Assembly (NCBI RefSeq): GCF_004027225.2
Contig: NC_044290.2
Span: 5,286,906 to 5,350,905, forward strand
Direction: 5' to 3'
DNA: 64,000 nt
Source: Strigops habroptila
Lineage: Eukaryota; Chordata; Aves; Psittaciformes; Psittacidae
Shown: positions 35,911-47,959 of the stretch, piece after piece
Numbering within the stretch: the first letter of the stretch is position 1
How the letters are laid out: each line of letters opens with the position of its first letter
Position numbers and translations under genes: made by a program
Notes under the pieces: generated by a model
Seen by the model: only the letters and a program-made list of their open reading frames with translations
Databases searched by the model: none
What the model was told of the DNA's origin: nothing

Positions 35911-37809
35911 CTTCATTTTGTAGATATATTACATAAAAAGAAGTCTCAAGCTGTAGTTGCAATTCCCTGTCCTTGAGCACCCTTTCTGCAGTGATCTGCT
36001 GAGTACTAGGAAAGGTTTGCCCCAGGTGCTGGCTCAGTGGGCTGGGCTATTGCAGGATCCACAGTGGCTTTCAGGGAAGCCCAGCTGTTAGCACAGCTGG
36101 AGATCCTTACAAAGCTTGGTTTTGGAGGTGGAAAAGCAGGAAGGGTGGTCAACAGCAGGGTTAATGGGCCAGAAAGTCTTTTAGGATACATATCACCCCT
36201 TTGTATAGTGGTTGTGTTCGCTGCAGCAAGAGTAAAGCAGCTCATAGTAACATCCTGGGTTCCCCAAAAATGCAGAACCAAACGTGTTTTGGACCATGTA
36301 GTGTCAAAGAGTAGGAAATGGGAGTAATGGTATCTCTCCTATTCGTGTAGTAGCCATGGGGCATCAGAGTGGAAGAAATGGGATTCTAGGGTAACTTGGC
36401 TGAGGCTTCTTGTACATGCCACGTCTGATCCACAGCTCCATCAGCGGGAGAGGATAGGAAAGCCTGTTCCGGTGGGCTTCTGATGGAAACTGGGTTTATG
36501 CTGTCTGTGCTCCCTGATTTCACCGGGTTTTGTTTTCAGTGAGACTTGCTGAAGCTGGATTAGATTGAGCTGAAATTTTTGGGGCATGGAAAAGAGCGAA
36601 ATGGAGACGATGGGTTTGATTTGGGTTTTTTGTTTTTCCATTTGGCCATCTGGTCCTGAGTCAGTCCGAAAGTATTCTGTTGGCTTTAAGTTTTTAATTC
36701 TCTCAAATTCTTTCTATAAATGAAGCTTGTTCTCACTTCAAAAATAAGCATGTTCTTTCAAAGGGAAACTGATGTATTTTGCTTTGAAAACACCAATATT
36801 TTTATTTTATGGCTTTTTTTTTCCAACCAAGATATATTTCAAATTTAAACAATTTCAGTTTGCAGAAAAGTGTGGTTTTTGATGGATAACATGCTCATTT
36901 GAAATGCTTGCCCAGCTCCAGATGGCAAATAACACCTCTGGGAGGTAGCTGCGATGATATACCTTGAAATCACCCACAGAGCTGGCTGGGGGGAACTGGG
37001 GGACATTGAGAGCAAGAGCCTGGGTTCACTAAGGCCTGTTAACCAGCACTGAGAGTTAACATATGGACAGGAGACCAGAGGGGCCAGATGCAGGGACACA
37101 TAATTTACTGCCTTGCCTGGGGAGATTGGCCTAAGAGGGGCTGTAGTTGTACAGCAGGGGCCAAATTAAAATCCTTTGTGATGAGAAGTCTGAATTTGAT
37201 GCGGGGCAGCAGCAGATCCCCATTTTTGCCTCTAGCTCCGATGTGCCTTTTTTCCCCTCCCCTGTCTGTAGCTTGTAGCCCATCTACATGTGGGGAGGCT
37301 TCAGTTCCGAACTGCCTTTTATTTCTTTGGGTAAAAGGCCAAAATTAATACCATTTTGTAATAATTTACAGTGGCCCAGGGAGGTCTGTCATGCCAAAGG
37401 CAACAGCATTCACCCACTAACCACCTCGAGTGAGACCCTGGCCCCACCAATGGCAATGACAGCAATCCCATAACTTTTATGGAGTCGGGCTTTTACCCTG
37501 CTGCTCCATGAATGGAGCTTGGGCGTTGCAAAGGAGGCAGTTCTGGGATTAGCACCAAAACTTTTGGGTCCTCCTCCCTGTAGGACCTAGGAAAGACTTG
37601 GAAGTCCTTTGGTGACTGTTCTTAGCACAAAGGCAAAACTTTCTGTATGTTTGCTGTTTGAAATGATAGGTAGTTCCTTTTTTAATTCTTTTATTTCTTT
37701 CTTCCTTATTAGAGGAAAAGCAACCATATAAACTCAGTGTGGTTAGAAATCTTCCCATGAGCAAAGCCCTGAAGTGGACTGTGTGGTTTTGATCAGGAAT
37801 AAATTGCAT
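35911..37809. other. non-coding stretch, nothing recognised
   Basis: No transposon or credible exon was seen. The segment 36660-36860 is AT-rich with T runs. Frames open at 36006-36327 occur on both strands. A pyrimidine-rich stretch at 37665-37705 has no exon-like partner. Confidence 0.5.
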
Positions 37810-38030
37810 ATAAAAAGGCTGGTAATCCAGAGATCCGGGTGCTAATCCTAATTCTCTTGTAAGATTTCTGTGTGATATTAAGATAAATCACTTAATGACT
37901 CTCTGCCTCTCTTTCCACCACTGAGAAACTGTGACGAATAATACTCAGCCCATCCACAGAAGGGTTGTGAGGCTTAATTGTATAATATTTGCAAAGCTTT
38001 TTGAAATCCTTCGATGTGAAATGGTGCACA
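37810..38030 (+). repeat. MIR/CORE-SINE relic, forward orientation
   Basis: In order, the segment shows a 'ccgggtgctaatcctaattct' head, 'tgtgtgatattaagataaatcacttaatgac' (MIR 'tgtgaccttgggcaagtcacttaac'), 'ctctctttccaccactgagaaactg', 'ataatactcagcc', then 'gggttgtgaggcttaatt' and 'tttgcaaagctttttgaaatcc'. That is the order of a MIR-type SINE including its LINE-like tail. Divergence is high, as expected for an insertion from the amniote ancestor. Ends are approximate. Confidence 0.8.
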
Positions 38031-38546
38031 ACTGCTCCAACAGCTTTGTCTGTGTAAAGAGCTGCGTTTCCCTGGGCAATGGATGCTGGCTAAGCAAGAC
38101 ATTAATATTGTGCTGTGTGGCTGCAGAGAGGAGCAGGACAGCATTTAGCAGGCAGCATGGGTCTGTGCAATTGCAATTTGAGGGCTTGTTTCAATGGCCT
38201 TGTGTTTAGCTGTATCTGGAGGGTTCTTCTTCCTCTTGTGCTGCCTATGATCAGCATTTGAGCTGCCTTCCTGTGAAGGGTAGTGCTTGAAACGAGGTGA
38301 CAGTAGCAAAACCTGCGCCTGGCCCTGCTGTGCCAGCAGGGAGCTTGTGTCCATAGCCTCACTTTCACAGCGATGCCGAGTCCTTGCAGACAGACCCGGG
38401 AATGCAATAACAGCAAAACATGCTCCTTTAACCTACTCGGCACCAGCGTGGAAAGTAATACCCCAGATAGGTACCCTGGATGCTTTTATAATTTATTCAT
38501 TCAACAATTTCTTTTGATGTAGTTAATGTGGTATTTCCCTGGCCAG

Positions 38547-38738
38547 GGCTGGCACATGAAGCGTGAGAAATCCTTATGGACAGATTGCTTTGCCTTCCCC
38601 AAAACAAACTCGTGTTATCTGCTGAGTGGCCTAAATGAGCTGAATCCTCTGGGATGTGCTGCTGGGCCATGGGGGATGCACCGGCTGTCTGCTGGAGCGC
38701 TCAGTCTCATGTTTGAGCAGGGAAGGGGTAAAAGAGAG
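38547..38738 (+). other. candidate 192-nt exon, unconfirmed
   Basis: The segment lies between 'tatttccctggccag' and a donor-like GAGAG|GTGAGC. One frame is open across all 64 codons with phase 0/0. It reads GWHMKREKSLWTDCFAF at the start and ALSLMFEQGRGKRE at the end. The acceptor tract is short and the donor imperfect, so the support is weaker than at 25925-26104. No protein family was recognised. The frame's ATG at 38526 and stop after 38798 mark an ordinary open frame, so chance is a real alternative. Confidence 0.15.
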
Positions 38739-39771
38739 GTGAGCATCCAGTGGATGGCCTGTCAGTACCTGGACTGTTCATTGTCTCCTCCAGGATTTTG
38801 AATTCATGTAAATACCAACAAACGGAGAAGAAAAGCCATGTCTGATCTCTCTGGTGCATTTCTTCACTAGGCTGCATCCATGAAAACCTTGCTGTTTGCT
38901 TCTACCTTTTTATCCGCTAAGAGACATCACTCCCGTGTACAAAGCTTCACTTCTTAATCATGTTTTGTGCCTGCCTTGGTCCTCTTGTAACAGTGAGGTG
39001 CAGCAATAAGTGGTTTTCTCCAGTTGAATTTGACGAACTAAACTTCCATGATTTAGGCCAAATCCTTAAAATGCCAGGCTAGAGGAAACAAAAAGGATGA
39101 ATTTAAGTCAATGGGTTTGCTTTTGGAAGGAAATTTTTATTCTTTGACTTCTCATGGCCTGGGGATTTCAAATTCCCAGTCCATCCTAGTGCACTGAAGA
39201 AAATCAAGGTATTTTTAAACAGAGGGGTCCCTTAAGCTCTATTTTATCCCTGGAGCGAGAACTCCAAGGGTAAGTGTTAATCTCAATCTGATTTCATGTG
39301 CAAAACAGCTGCTTGGATCTCTCGCCTTGCATCTGTCTCAGATGGGGCTGTTTTCTACCACTCTGTTTAGCGGAGCCAGAAAGTTAATTTAGTGCATATT
39401 GGGAAATTCCTCAAACACCATGAGACTTAACACCATTTTTTCCATCAAACCCTTGGAGTTTGTGTTGATATTTAGAGGTGTGAGACTGCAGTGCTGGGGA
39501 GTGGAATGTTTCACTAATTTATTGGAGGGAGCTGATCTGGGGTGTTATCTCCATAGACCAAGCTGTTATTGTTTCACTTACAAGCTAAGTGCAATATAAC
39601 TCAAAGCCACAATGCGTTCCCTGTAATGCAAACCCCACAATACTCTCCTGTGGCTGACACCTGAAGTAAAGTATGTGTCTGCCAGCCTCCTTGAATAATT
39701 TGCTAGTGTATTCTAATTGGGTTTACATAAAGCCGAAGTTTATTTATAGATGTGCTTTTAAGTGCATTATC
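38739..39771. other. non-coding stretch, nothing recognised
   Basis: No gene or clear repeat. An AAGG|GTAAGT donor-like word near 39260 has no convincing acceptor or open frame before it. Confidence 0.5.
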
Positions 39772-39930
39772 CGGTGGTTAGGGTGCTAGTTTGGGGATCT
39801 TGACATGTGAGCTCTTGGGCTGACTTTGCTGCTGCCTCTGGTGTGGTTTTGGGTGAGTCTTTGATGGCAGAAGCACCTCTGGGTCACCCAGCACAGCCCC
39901 TGTTGCAGATGGTGGGAAATGCCAGTCAGT
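39772..39930 (+). repeat. MIR/CORE-SINE relic, tRNA-derived half
   Basis: 'ggtggttagggtgctagttt' at 39773 matches the tRNA-related head of MIR-type SINEs. It is followed by 'ctcttgggctgactttgctgctgcc' (MIR 'gggttcgaatcccggctctgcc') and 'tgtggttttgggtgagtctttga' (MIR 'tgtgaccttgggcaagtcactta'). The tail is not recognisable past about 39930. This is a second plus-strand relic within 2 kb of the one at 37810. Confidence 0.7.
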
Positions 39931-41846
39931 TTAAATGTGAGTAATGTAATTAGAGTTACAGAAACATGAATGTTCCTTCAAGTGCAAGGTCTGGGAAGTC
40001 TGGTTATGAGAGAATCGCTCTCTATGGCTCAGAAGAGGAAACGAGGGTCAAAAAGCACAGAGCTGTTACTTTTGAGTTCCCAGGGCTCTGTGCAGGGTTG
40101 GTTTCCAGGAAGGAAGAGGAGAGCTCAGCAGAAGGGTGAGAGGACCCAGCTGGCTCTGTGTGAAAGATGGACTTGTTGATAGGAAGTGGTAACAGTTCAG
40201 TTCAGCACGAAAGCAGGGAGCTGTGTGTCACTTCAGTATTCGTGACCAGCTATTTCAGGGACACAATAACTCAAGCCCAGGTAGCTCCTGCCACTTCCAG
40301 GGCTCCCCATCACACTCAGTTTTAAGGCACAGGGTCTGCGTCAGAAAGTGCTACAGAAAATGTGCATCTGGAGCAGCAGTCCATAGTGGAGTGCTTCGTG
40401 CACACTTGTGTCTCCATTATGGCTCATACATAACAAACCATAGCTATTGCAGAGATTGAGAAAACTGTGTAGGAGGTAGCCCAGAGGAGAGGGCAGATGG
40501 GAAAGCAGCAGGAAAACAAGCAGCCTTCAAGCATTCAGACGTGCTCGGTGAGGGCCTGCTGGGCAAGGTCCAGAGTCTGGTACTTACAGCAGCTTTGGCT
40601 GCTCTCCAGTGGGTTCGCAGGTGATTGAGAAATGTTCCTGTGATAAACAGTCATGTCAAGCCCTGAAACAGTGATGTACTCGGTGGCTGGTGGAGGGCAG
40701 GAAAGGGCTAAAAGGTTATGTACACCCTCCCTCCTTGCTGCTGGCCCAGTCAACAACTGCATGGTGCCCTGACATCACCCATATCATTGAATCTGTCCAA
40801 CTGCTGTGGACTGGAAGAAGGTCAAGTTTTGACCTCGAGGTTGTTAACTAGGATATCTCACGGCCGTAGGTGAGATGCAGCATAGCTACACATATATGAA
40901 TTCTATTTTCTTCCTCCCTCCATCCCCATTTGCTTTTTCTGCAAATAAACCTGCTTTGTTTTGCCATTAGCCCCCCAGGACTGCATGGAGCATGTGTAAT
41001 ACACCCAAAGATGGGTGGGCTTGGGTGTTCCAGGGGTACTATTGCTCCTGCCCTACACGGCAAGAAGATCTCGGGACCCAAAATCGGTTTTAGGCCTCAG
41101 TCCTACCAAAAATCTGCTTCAAGGATAGCTCATAGGCTGGAGCAAGGCAAGCAAGCTGTGGAGACACAAAAAGGAGCCTTAAGACCCTGACTTGCATATA
41201 AACCAGATCTTGTTTAAAGGAAAAGCTCGATCCCGCTTGCTGCTTTTTATGGGGATGGAGGAGGTTATTCAGTAACCCGCATGGTCACAAAGGCACTTTT
41301 GTTCCTAATAGGTCCTGAAATGTTACGACCTAATGTGTAACTTCAGAGTTTACTCATGTAGCAGCATCGAGGTTACTGTGTAAGGACATGAAATAGCTGC
41401 TTCTTAATGATAGAGCAGAGCAATGGCCCCGGCACCTGCTGCAGGAGGAGCGGCTGTGCCAACCTAAGCGTGAAAGCTGCTGCTCCTCTGCGCTCAGGCA
41501 GGGTGTAATTGTGCATCATGTCTGTGAATGGGGGTGGCTGGGTCACCATGAGCTGGGACATAGGGATTCAGCACCCAAAAAGCCACCTGAACGTGCCTGG
41601 GAGATGCTGGCACATCACAAGCATGAATTGGACTCTCCCTGCAGCCAGAGGTGTTGGCTTACTGAGAAAAATGCAACCTTTTTACACTTTTAAGGTGCTT
41701 TATATTTGTTTAAGCAGTTGGCTTTAAGCAAAGAGAGATATTTCCACTACAGAAAGGCTTCCCCTACACTGTAGGGAAACCAGTGTGGGCAAACCAGTCC
41801 ATGGGAAAGGATGCAAGCAAAACTAATGCTTTATCTCCTTCACCAG
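39931..41846. other. non-coding stretch, nothing recognised
   Basis: No transposon, RNA gene or supported exon was found. Short open frames occur on both strands at 40848-41190. Confidence 0.5.
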
Positions 41847-41884
41847 CCAGCCTCCGGAAGCAACGCTCCTTATTACCTGAAGTT
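41847..41884 (+). other. candidate 38-nt micro-exon, unconfirmed
   Basis: A branch-point-like 'aactaat' and the acceptor 'ctttatctccttcaccag' precede it, and TT|GTGAGT (41885 onward) follows. Two frames are open: PASGSNAPYYLK plus two bases, or two bases plus SLRKQRSLLPEV. CpG content and the clean splice signals stand out from the surroundings. The length is not a multiple of three, so inclusion would shift a reading frame. I recognise no family, and a shorter form starting at 41851 is possible. Confidence 0.2.
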
Positions 41885-43951
41885 GTGAGTGTCACTGATA
41901 CTGAGATATTGTTTGCTTTTCTAATCCCAGCAGGGGATTAGTTTAAAGCACGAGGACCAGGAGCCTTCATAATGCTAGACCTAGGCAGCGAAACTGCAGC
42001 TGATGCTGTTATTCAACTCGGTAACTGAGTCTTTGAGGAATTATTCTGCATTATTTGCTTCTCTTGTATCGCATGGCAGGAAGCGCCGCAGGATAATTAC
42101 TCGCATTAGAAAGGCTTCCTTTGGTCTGTTTTGAACATTTCACGTTTCATCTTCCCGGGTGCTCTGTGTCAGAAGAGCATCCTGTGGACTGTAGGGCTCT
42201 TTCGGGGTGTTACTAGGGAGGGGCCTCACAGAAAGAGCTGAAATAGCCCTAAAATACTCGTGACAACAGGGCAAAGAGCACTGAAGACGAAGACAAGGTG
42301 ATGCCGTCTGGTCTATTGTCAGAGTTTGTGCTTCCTCCTAATTTACTGAAAATGTCTGTTAACAGCCACAGCTTTTTACACTTTTTTGGTGGAAAAATCT
42401 CATTTTTTTTAAAGAAGGTAAAGTAGGAAATATATGAAATAGGGGAAGGAGAGCACGAAACTACAGGGAAAATAAATTTTGGAGCTTTGCTTTCTTTTCC
42501 TGGACATGTTTTCATTGCTTTTTATGGTTTTATTTTATCAAATCCAAGTTTAGAGGAAACACATGTTCTTACAGCTCATTTCCACTCCCATCCATCCAAA
42601 CAGACCAGCTGCTTCTTGCCCAGTCAAGGTGCACCAGGGCACCATTTATGATACAAGGACATGTAGCACCCGCCCAGGCTATGCCCACGGGTGTCTGGAC
42701 ATCTTGTGTTACTTCAACATGAGTCTGCTCATTCCTAGGGCAAATTCGTGTATAACAGCAAGCAGGGACTTACCCTTAAGGGCAAACTACAGCGAGTGGG
42801 ATGAGGTGAAACATCCCCTTTCTGGCAGCAGCAGTAGCGGTTCCCGGGTCTGTTTCACATGGATGCTCTGACCTTGTTTACTTTTTCCTTTATCTGCCCT
42901 TTCTGCAAATATTATTGCATTTGTCAGAATAGACCAATTAAGTGGCCCAAACCCTTAATGAAAACCTTGACTTTTCTTTAACCTTCCTGAGGAATTGCTC
43001 GTTAGTGGGAAATGTTGCCTCTGCCTTGTACACAGAGCCAGAAACGACTCAAAAACCGTGGTCAGGCAGAATAGTGCTGGCTCCCAGCAGTGGGAATCTC
43101 ACTTGTCCCTTTCTTGCACACCCTGAGAGCTCAGAAATAGCAAAAATAGACCTTTGGTGCAAGATCTTTCTAAAGAAATAGCTGAAATAAGTAATTTGCT
43201 GAGCAATGGTATCTCTGGGCTTTGGTTCTTTAGCAAAAAAGGGAGCTCAGTGATGTAAAGGGAGAGGGAAACTCCCTCTCGCTTCTCCCCTTTCCTCCTG
43301 CCCTTCACCTTGGTGAGAAAACTGGTTGTTTCATCCTGTGCCCACCAGCAAAATGATAAGAAAAGCCATTTTTTCTCTGCTGCCCAATTTTGGGCTCAAT
43401 TTGGCCCAATTTTCCTCTGAAAAGTTGGACTCATAATGGAGAGTACAAGTTTCCTTTACTCACCACATCTCCAGCTGCTTTAATTCTCTATGCAGGCAGA
43501 GAGTTCACAGCCTCTCTCCTGCCTCCCAGCTGTATTATCACCAAAATCATCAGGTTTTCATTATTCTTATTCCTGCCCCAATAAAAGACATTAAGAGCAA
43601 TGCCTTAGCCCACATGTGGAAGGCCTCGCAGCACTATACTGCACTGGTGGCAGGCAGCCGTGGCACGAGGCAATGAGGCATGCCTGCTGCTCCAAGATAA
43701 AGCACGGGTCCAGCCAGTGTTTTTGCAGGAGAAAGTGGTGTTCAAGCACATACGCACACCCTCGGGTGTGTTTCTGTGCTCTTACCCTCAGTATCCTTTG
43801 CATGTTTCTACTGCTGCTATGTACATCACTGTATAATGCCTGACTCTTTAGGTCTGTCTTGAGTAGGCTTGGATTATGCATTATGTATGTGCTTAGGATG
43901 CATCTATGTCTGGGGCTGAGCACGTGCCTGGCTGACAATCCAAGATCTGTA
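41885..43951. other. non-coding stretch, possibly conserved at its start
   Basis: No gene or repeat was recognised. The first 300 bases after the micro-exon candidate have no repeat signature and more CpGs than most of the window (for example 'ggaagcgccgcagg' near 42080), so they could be part of a conserved element. Frames open at 43591-43938 occur on both strands. Confidence 0.4.
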
Positions 43952-44221
43952 TAGAATCCCAGACTGGTTTGGGTTGGAAGGGACCTTAAAGCTCATCCAG
44001 CTCCAACCCCCTGCCATGGGCAGGGACACCTTCCACTAGAGCAGGTTGCTCCAAGCCCCTGCTGAACACTGCCAGGGATGGGGCAGCCACAGCTTCTCTG
44101 GGTACCCTGTGCCAGCGCCTCAGCACCCTCACAGGGAAGAACTGCCTAAGAGCTCATCTCAATCTCCCTTCTGTCAGGTTAAAGTCATTCCCCCTTGCCC
44201 TGTCCCTAACTCCCTTGTTAC
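43952..44221 (-). mobile_element. CR1 LINE, 5'-truncated 3' end
   Basis: The plus strand starts 'tagaatcccagactgg', then 'tttgggttggaagggacctt' and 'ctgccatgggcagggacacc'. This is the reverse complement of an avian CR1 3' end. It extends through 'gttaaagtcattcccccttgccctgtcc', a CR1 block absent from the other two copies, so it belongs to a different subfamily or is longer. No intact ORF2 segment remains. Confidence 0.95.
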
Positions 44222-47118
44222 CCCAGGTTTGTGTAACACAGGCCACTTGCAGCCCGAATCTGATTGCCATTAACTATAAGCTTTGCATTATTTACCCAAA
44301 AGAAGAATTAAACTCCACAAATACACATTTCACCAAAGAGTCTAAGCACCTGTGTGAAGATCCTGGCAGTGCTTCTGAGTCCTGTTTGTAGTGGTGAGGT
44401 TTTAAACTGAAGACTTTTTCCCTAAGTTCATTAATAGTTGAGAAAACATTTCTCATCTTCCAAGTTGTTTTGTTATCATTGGGAAACAAAGAGTTTTGCA
44501 AATGTGTTATAGACAAATCTTGGTATAATTAGAATAAATGGAACTGAAGCACACATAAGCTTCATAGGGCTTATTTTTGCCCCTTCCTTTCTCTCCTTAT
44601 GTTCCATGCAGCAATCGTTTCAGTGGGAAACAGGTGGAAGAAAAATTGAGTTTTCACTCCATTCATTTCTAATTACTGCTTTTTATCTCTAATGGGTGTG
44701 AAACGCTTAATCTTTGAACTACAGTGTCAAAATACATTTGCAAGATAGATCAAATTAAAATAATTCCTCCCCTTTTTTTTCTTCCAGCATAATAATTGTG
44801 CTGTTTTATTTATATATCATGGCCGAATTAATATTTCATCTCTTGTGCTGTATTCACATTCCAAATGACCGTGTGCTGGGTAGAAGGAGAAGATAAACTA
44901 GCAGAAGGTGTGTTGCATTTCTGGGTTTGGTGATGCTCTCCTGTATCTGCAAGAAATGGCAAATGAGGGATATGGGACCAGGTTAACTGTGCTGATGTGT
45001 GCTGGGTGCTCTGTTTGCATAGTGCTTACATGGTGTCAAACAAAAAGCTGATGGTACAGAGCGTGGACTTTGGAAGACAAACTGCAAACTTGAAACACGA
45101 CCAGAATTGGCCCAAACTCTGTTATCGAAGTGCAGGATACTGCTAATAACTGGAGATGGGTCTGAAAAATGTACATAAACTTTATAGTCTGTTTTATTTG
45201 CATTCATATCTGGGATCTTGGATCAAATTTTACATTGTAATAAGCCAAAGACAAACCTAGATGTGGTTGTGAGTTGGACCTTGTTTAGATCAAATTTAGA
45301 GGCAGGTGCCTGGATCACAGGGTGTTTAAGCACAGTTACTAGCAAAAGATATGGGTTTAAGAGGTTTGCTTGCAAGTCAGATACAGTCCTGGCCTGACCA
45401 TATGTCCTTCCAAAGAGCCCGGTGGCCCAGGAAGGATATGGCTGTGGAGATTAGAGTGGTTTTCATGCAAGATGTGTCGAGGGACAGTAGGTCTCCTTTG
45501 AGCTTTACATTCTGTCCGCAGATGCAAAGAGCCTCCTTTTCCACTTCTATTTCTTAGCGCCTTTCTGGGTTTTCCTTATTTCATTTCTGCTTTGAGGCTG
45601 CATTTGGGAAGCCTCCTATAGGTGTTCCTCTGAAATTGTTTGCTTTTGATTTCCTATTCCAGCCCAAGCAGGAGCATTTGGTCAGTGGGGCCAAGAAGTG
45701 TCCACTCTTTGTTACTGCTGCCCTCCAAGGCCCCTCAGTAACCACTGCCAGAGAAAGCTGGCCCCCAAGGCTTGAATTACAGTGAAGCCATGGATAGAAA
45801 ATACACCATGAAATTTTATGGCTCCTGCGAAGGGGCTGCCATCTGCTTTTTCTTTTCGCCCCCCCTTTTTCTTTCTTTATAGCCATTCCACAGTCTATTA
45901 AACCATTACTGTCTGCTCCCCCACTTCCCGCCAAGGTCTGTGTCCATTTCAAAACACAACACTTTGGATTTCAAAGCAGCCCTTGGGAATTCTCCAGATC
46001 ATTCAGGCTGCACAGACCTTTACTGATCCTTCTTTTTGTCCTAATTGAAATCTATTTGTTCACATCCGTAGTTACATATTGCTCTCAGCCCCTTGGCCCC
46101 TCTCCTCCACTTGCTCTTTCTTCGTATACAACAAGAAAATTATGCTGAGATGAGCCTGAGCGAGAATTGCTGTGTCTGGCTGTGCCTTGATGGTTCTGCA
46201 TAGAGGGATACTCTGAGTTTGCAGCCTGAATGATGCTTGTCTTGCTATGGGAGGCAAAGGCTGCAGGTACTGGGCTGCTTTGCAAAGCCAGCTACAAGGC
46301 TAGAAGGACTTTGCACTGGAAGATATGGCTGGCTCCAAACATCAAGCATGAGCCCTGAGTCCTCTGTCTCTGCTTGCTTTCCTGCACTGCTGCTATTGTA
46401 CCTCCTTGCTGTCATATAAAAGGGAACTGAATTCCACTTGTTTCTGGAAATGGCTTTTGCACATGTTGCAAGGCTGGCTGTGTCTTGTGAAGTGAGGGGG
46501 TTCCTTTCCTTTCAACATCTGGGTAGGTTTCATGTCTCACTCCCCCCCAGTTTTTCTTTCTGGAAGCTGGAACAAAACCTCTTCAGCTGTAACAGGTGCC
46601 CGGCATCGTGCTGTAGGAGCATGGGAAGCCAGATCCTGGTTCGCTTCTTACACTGCTCCATCTTTAAACCAAAACAGCTTTCCATAGTAAATGTGTCTCT
46701 GCAACAGGTGAATGGGTTGGAAAGGGATTGCAGGTGCCAGGGTGGGTGATTTTGCCTTTGATTACAAAACAGCTCTTCTGTGGTCTCTGGTAAAGAGCAG
46801 ATTTGTCTCAAGGTGGTGGTTCACCCCATCCCTGTCTCCCTTTCCTGCTAGTCCTTCATTGCACAAACAGCCACAGGTACAGAGCCAGCCCAGTGCAGTG
46901 TTGATGCTGTGGTTACAACACGAGCAATGCTGCTGACTTCATTGTACCACTGTGCAGATGGCTCAGCTATACTCTGCTTTCAGTGAGTTACGTTCTGTAG
47001 TTATTTCAGGATGCTGCATGATGGTTTAGGGCCACCTGCAGCATCTCAGAGAGGAGGAGAGTTGCGGTGCTTAGCCAGCCAAATCGAAATGCTGTATTTC
47101 ATCTCTGAGCTGTGCAAA
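44222..47118. other. non-coding stretch with a possible conserved block
   Basis: No gene was recognised. About 44590-44860 is AT-rich with several TAAT/TTAATATT cores and no repeat signature, a candidate non-coding regulatory element by composition. Open frames at 45581-45952 (minus, 123 codons) and 46438-46811 (both strands) lack domains. Confidence 0.4.
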
Positions 47119-47272
47119 CGGGGCTCTATACAAGCAGCTTGTTGCAAACTCCGCTTCCCCCGTGGCTCCCTCCTCCTTTCTACCCGCAATTCGTCTCCGA
47201 AAGCACGGCTGCCTTTTCGAGGCACGGATCCGTGTGTAGGGTCCGGAGAGCTGAGTAACCACTAGAGGGAGA
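47119..47272. promoter_or_regulatory. CpG cluster followed by a CTCF-like motif
   Basis: Eleven CpG dinucleotides fall between 47119 and 47245 (127 bp), far above the rest of this CpG-poor window. Immediately after, CCACTAGAGGGAGA (47259-47272) matches 12 of 14 positions of the CTCF core CCASYAGRKGGCRS. The segment is too short for a classical CpG island. A small insulator or enhancer is the most natural reading, but no binding is shown by sequence alone. Confidence 0.35.
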
Positions 47273-47898
47273 TGATAATGACTTTTAATATTGGTAATTC
47301 TCATGTTATCTGTAACAAACAGCAGTTACCCTTTGCAGCTGCACAGCTGGAATGAGGATAAGGTCACTCTCTGAGACCTTTCCATATCTGGAGAGGGGAG
47401 CTGAGCCAAAACTGCTAGGTCCTTATTGCGGGAGCATCTTTAGGGTTTTATTAATATAAATCACACCCCCTCACTCTAGCACTCCGTGCTTGAACCCCAC
47501 ATGCAAAATTTGGTTGATGCCTCCATTTAGACTAAGCGGGACTTGTTCCTGTTGTCCTCTGAAAAACTATATATGGGACTAATTTGGTGTTTTTCAGCTT
47601 TTCCACCTGGAACAGAAACAGTTTTGGGAGCATTTGTAGTCACAGGCAGTGTACAAGGGTGCTCACGCCTGATTTAAGCCAGAATTCAGGTTTTATCTTT
47701 AAGGTAAAGGCTACTCTGTGATGACAGTGGTTAACTGGTAATTCGAAAACTGAAACTAGAAAGATAAATACTTCCCATCCCAAAATATGGATCTCACTTG
47801 GTAGTACGTGGAAACACACACAAACATTGGTTTGAAATAAGTTCATATGATTAAAATGAAGGAAATAACTGTTTCCAGCGTGTTCCGCTTGGACATGG
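47273..47898. other. non-coding stretch, nothing recognised
   Basis: GATA-type words follow the CTCF-like motif (agatgataatg, gaggataagg). Otherwise nothing was identified. Confidence 0.4.
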
Positions 47899-47946
47899 AT
47901 TTTCTTCTCTTTTTTTTTTTTTTCCCCCCCCACCTTTCTTCTGTGA
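47899..47946. repeat. homopyrimidine tract (T14C8)
   Basis: The plus strand is almost wholly pyrimidine here, including T14 (47910-47923) and C8 (47924-47931). A-rich sequence at 47948 onward (aaaaaaaaaggaagaaaa) can pair with the left part (ttttcttctctttttttt), so a hairpin or triplex-type structure is possible. Such tracts are common slippage sites, and the exact length may include assembly error. Confidence 0.8.
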
Positions 47947-47959
47947 TTAAAAAAAAAGG

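Noticed and set aside
44046..44273. 75-codon plus-strand ORF
   Set aside because: Lies almost entirely within the antisense of a CR1 3' end.
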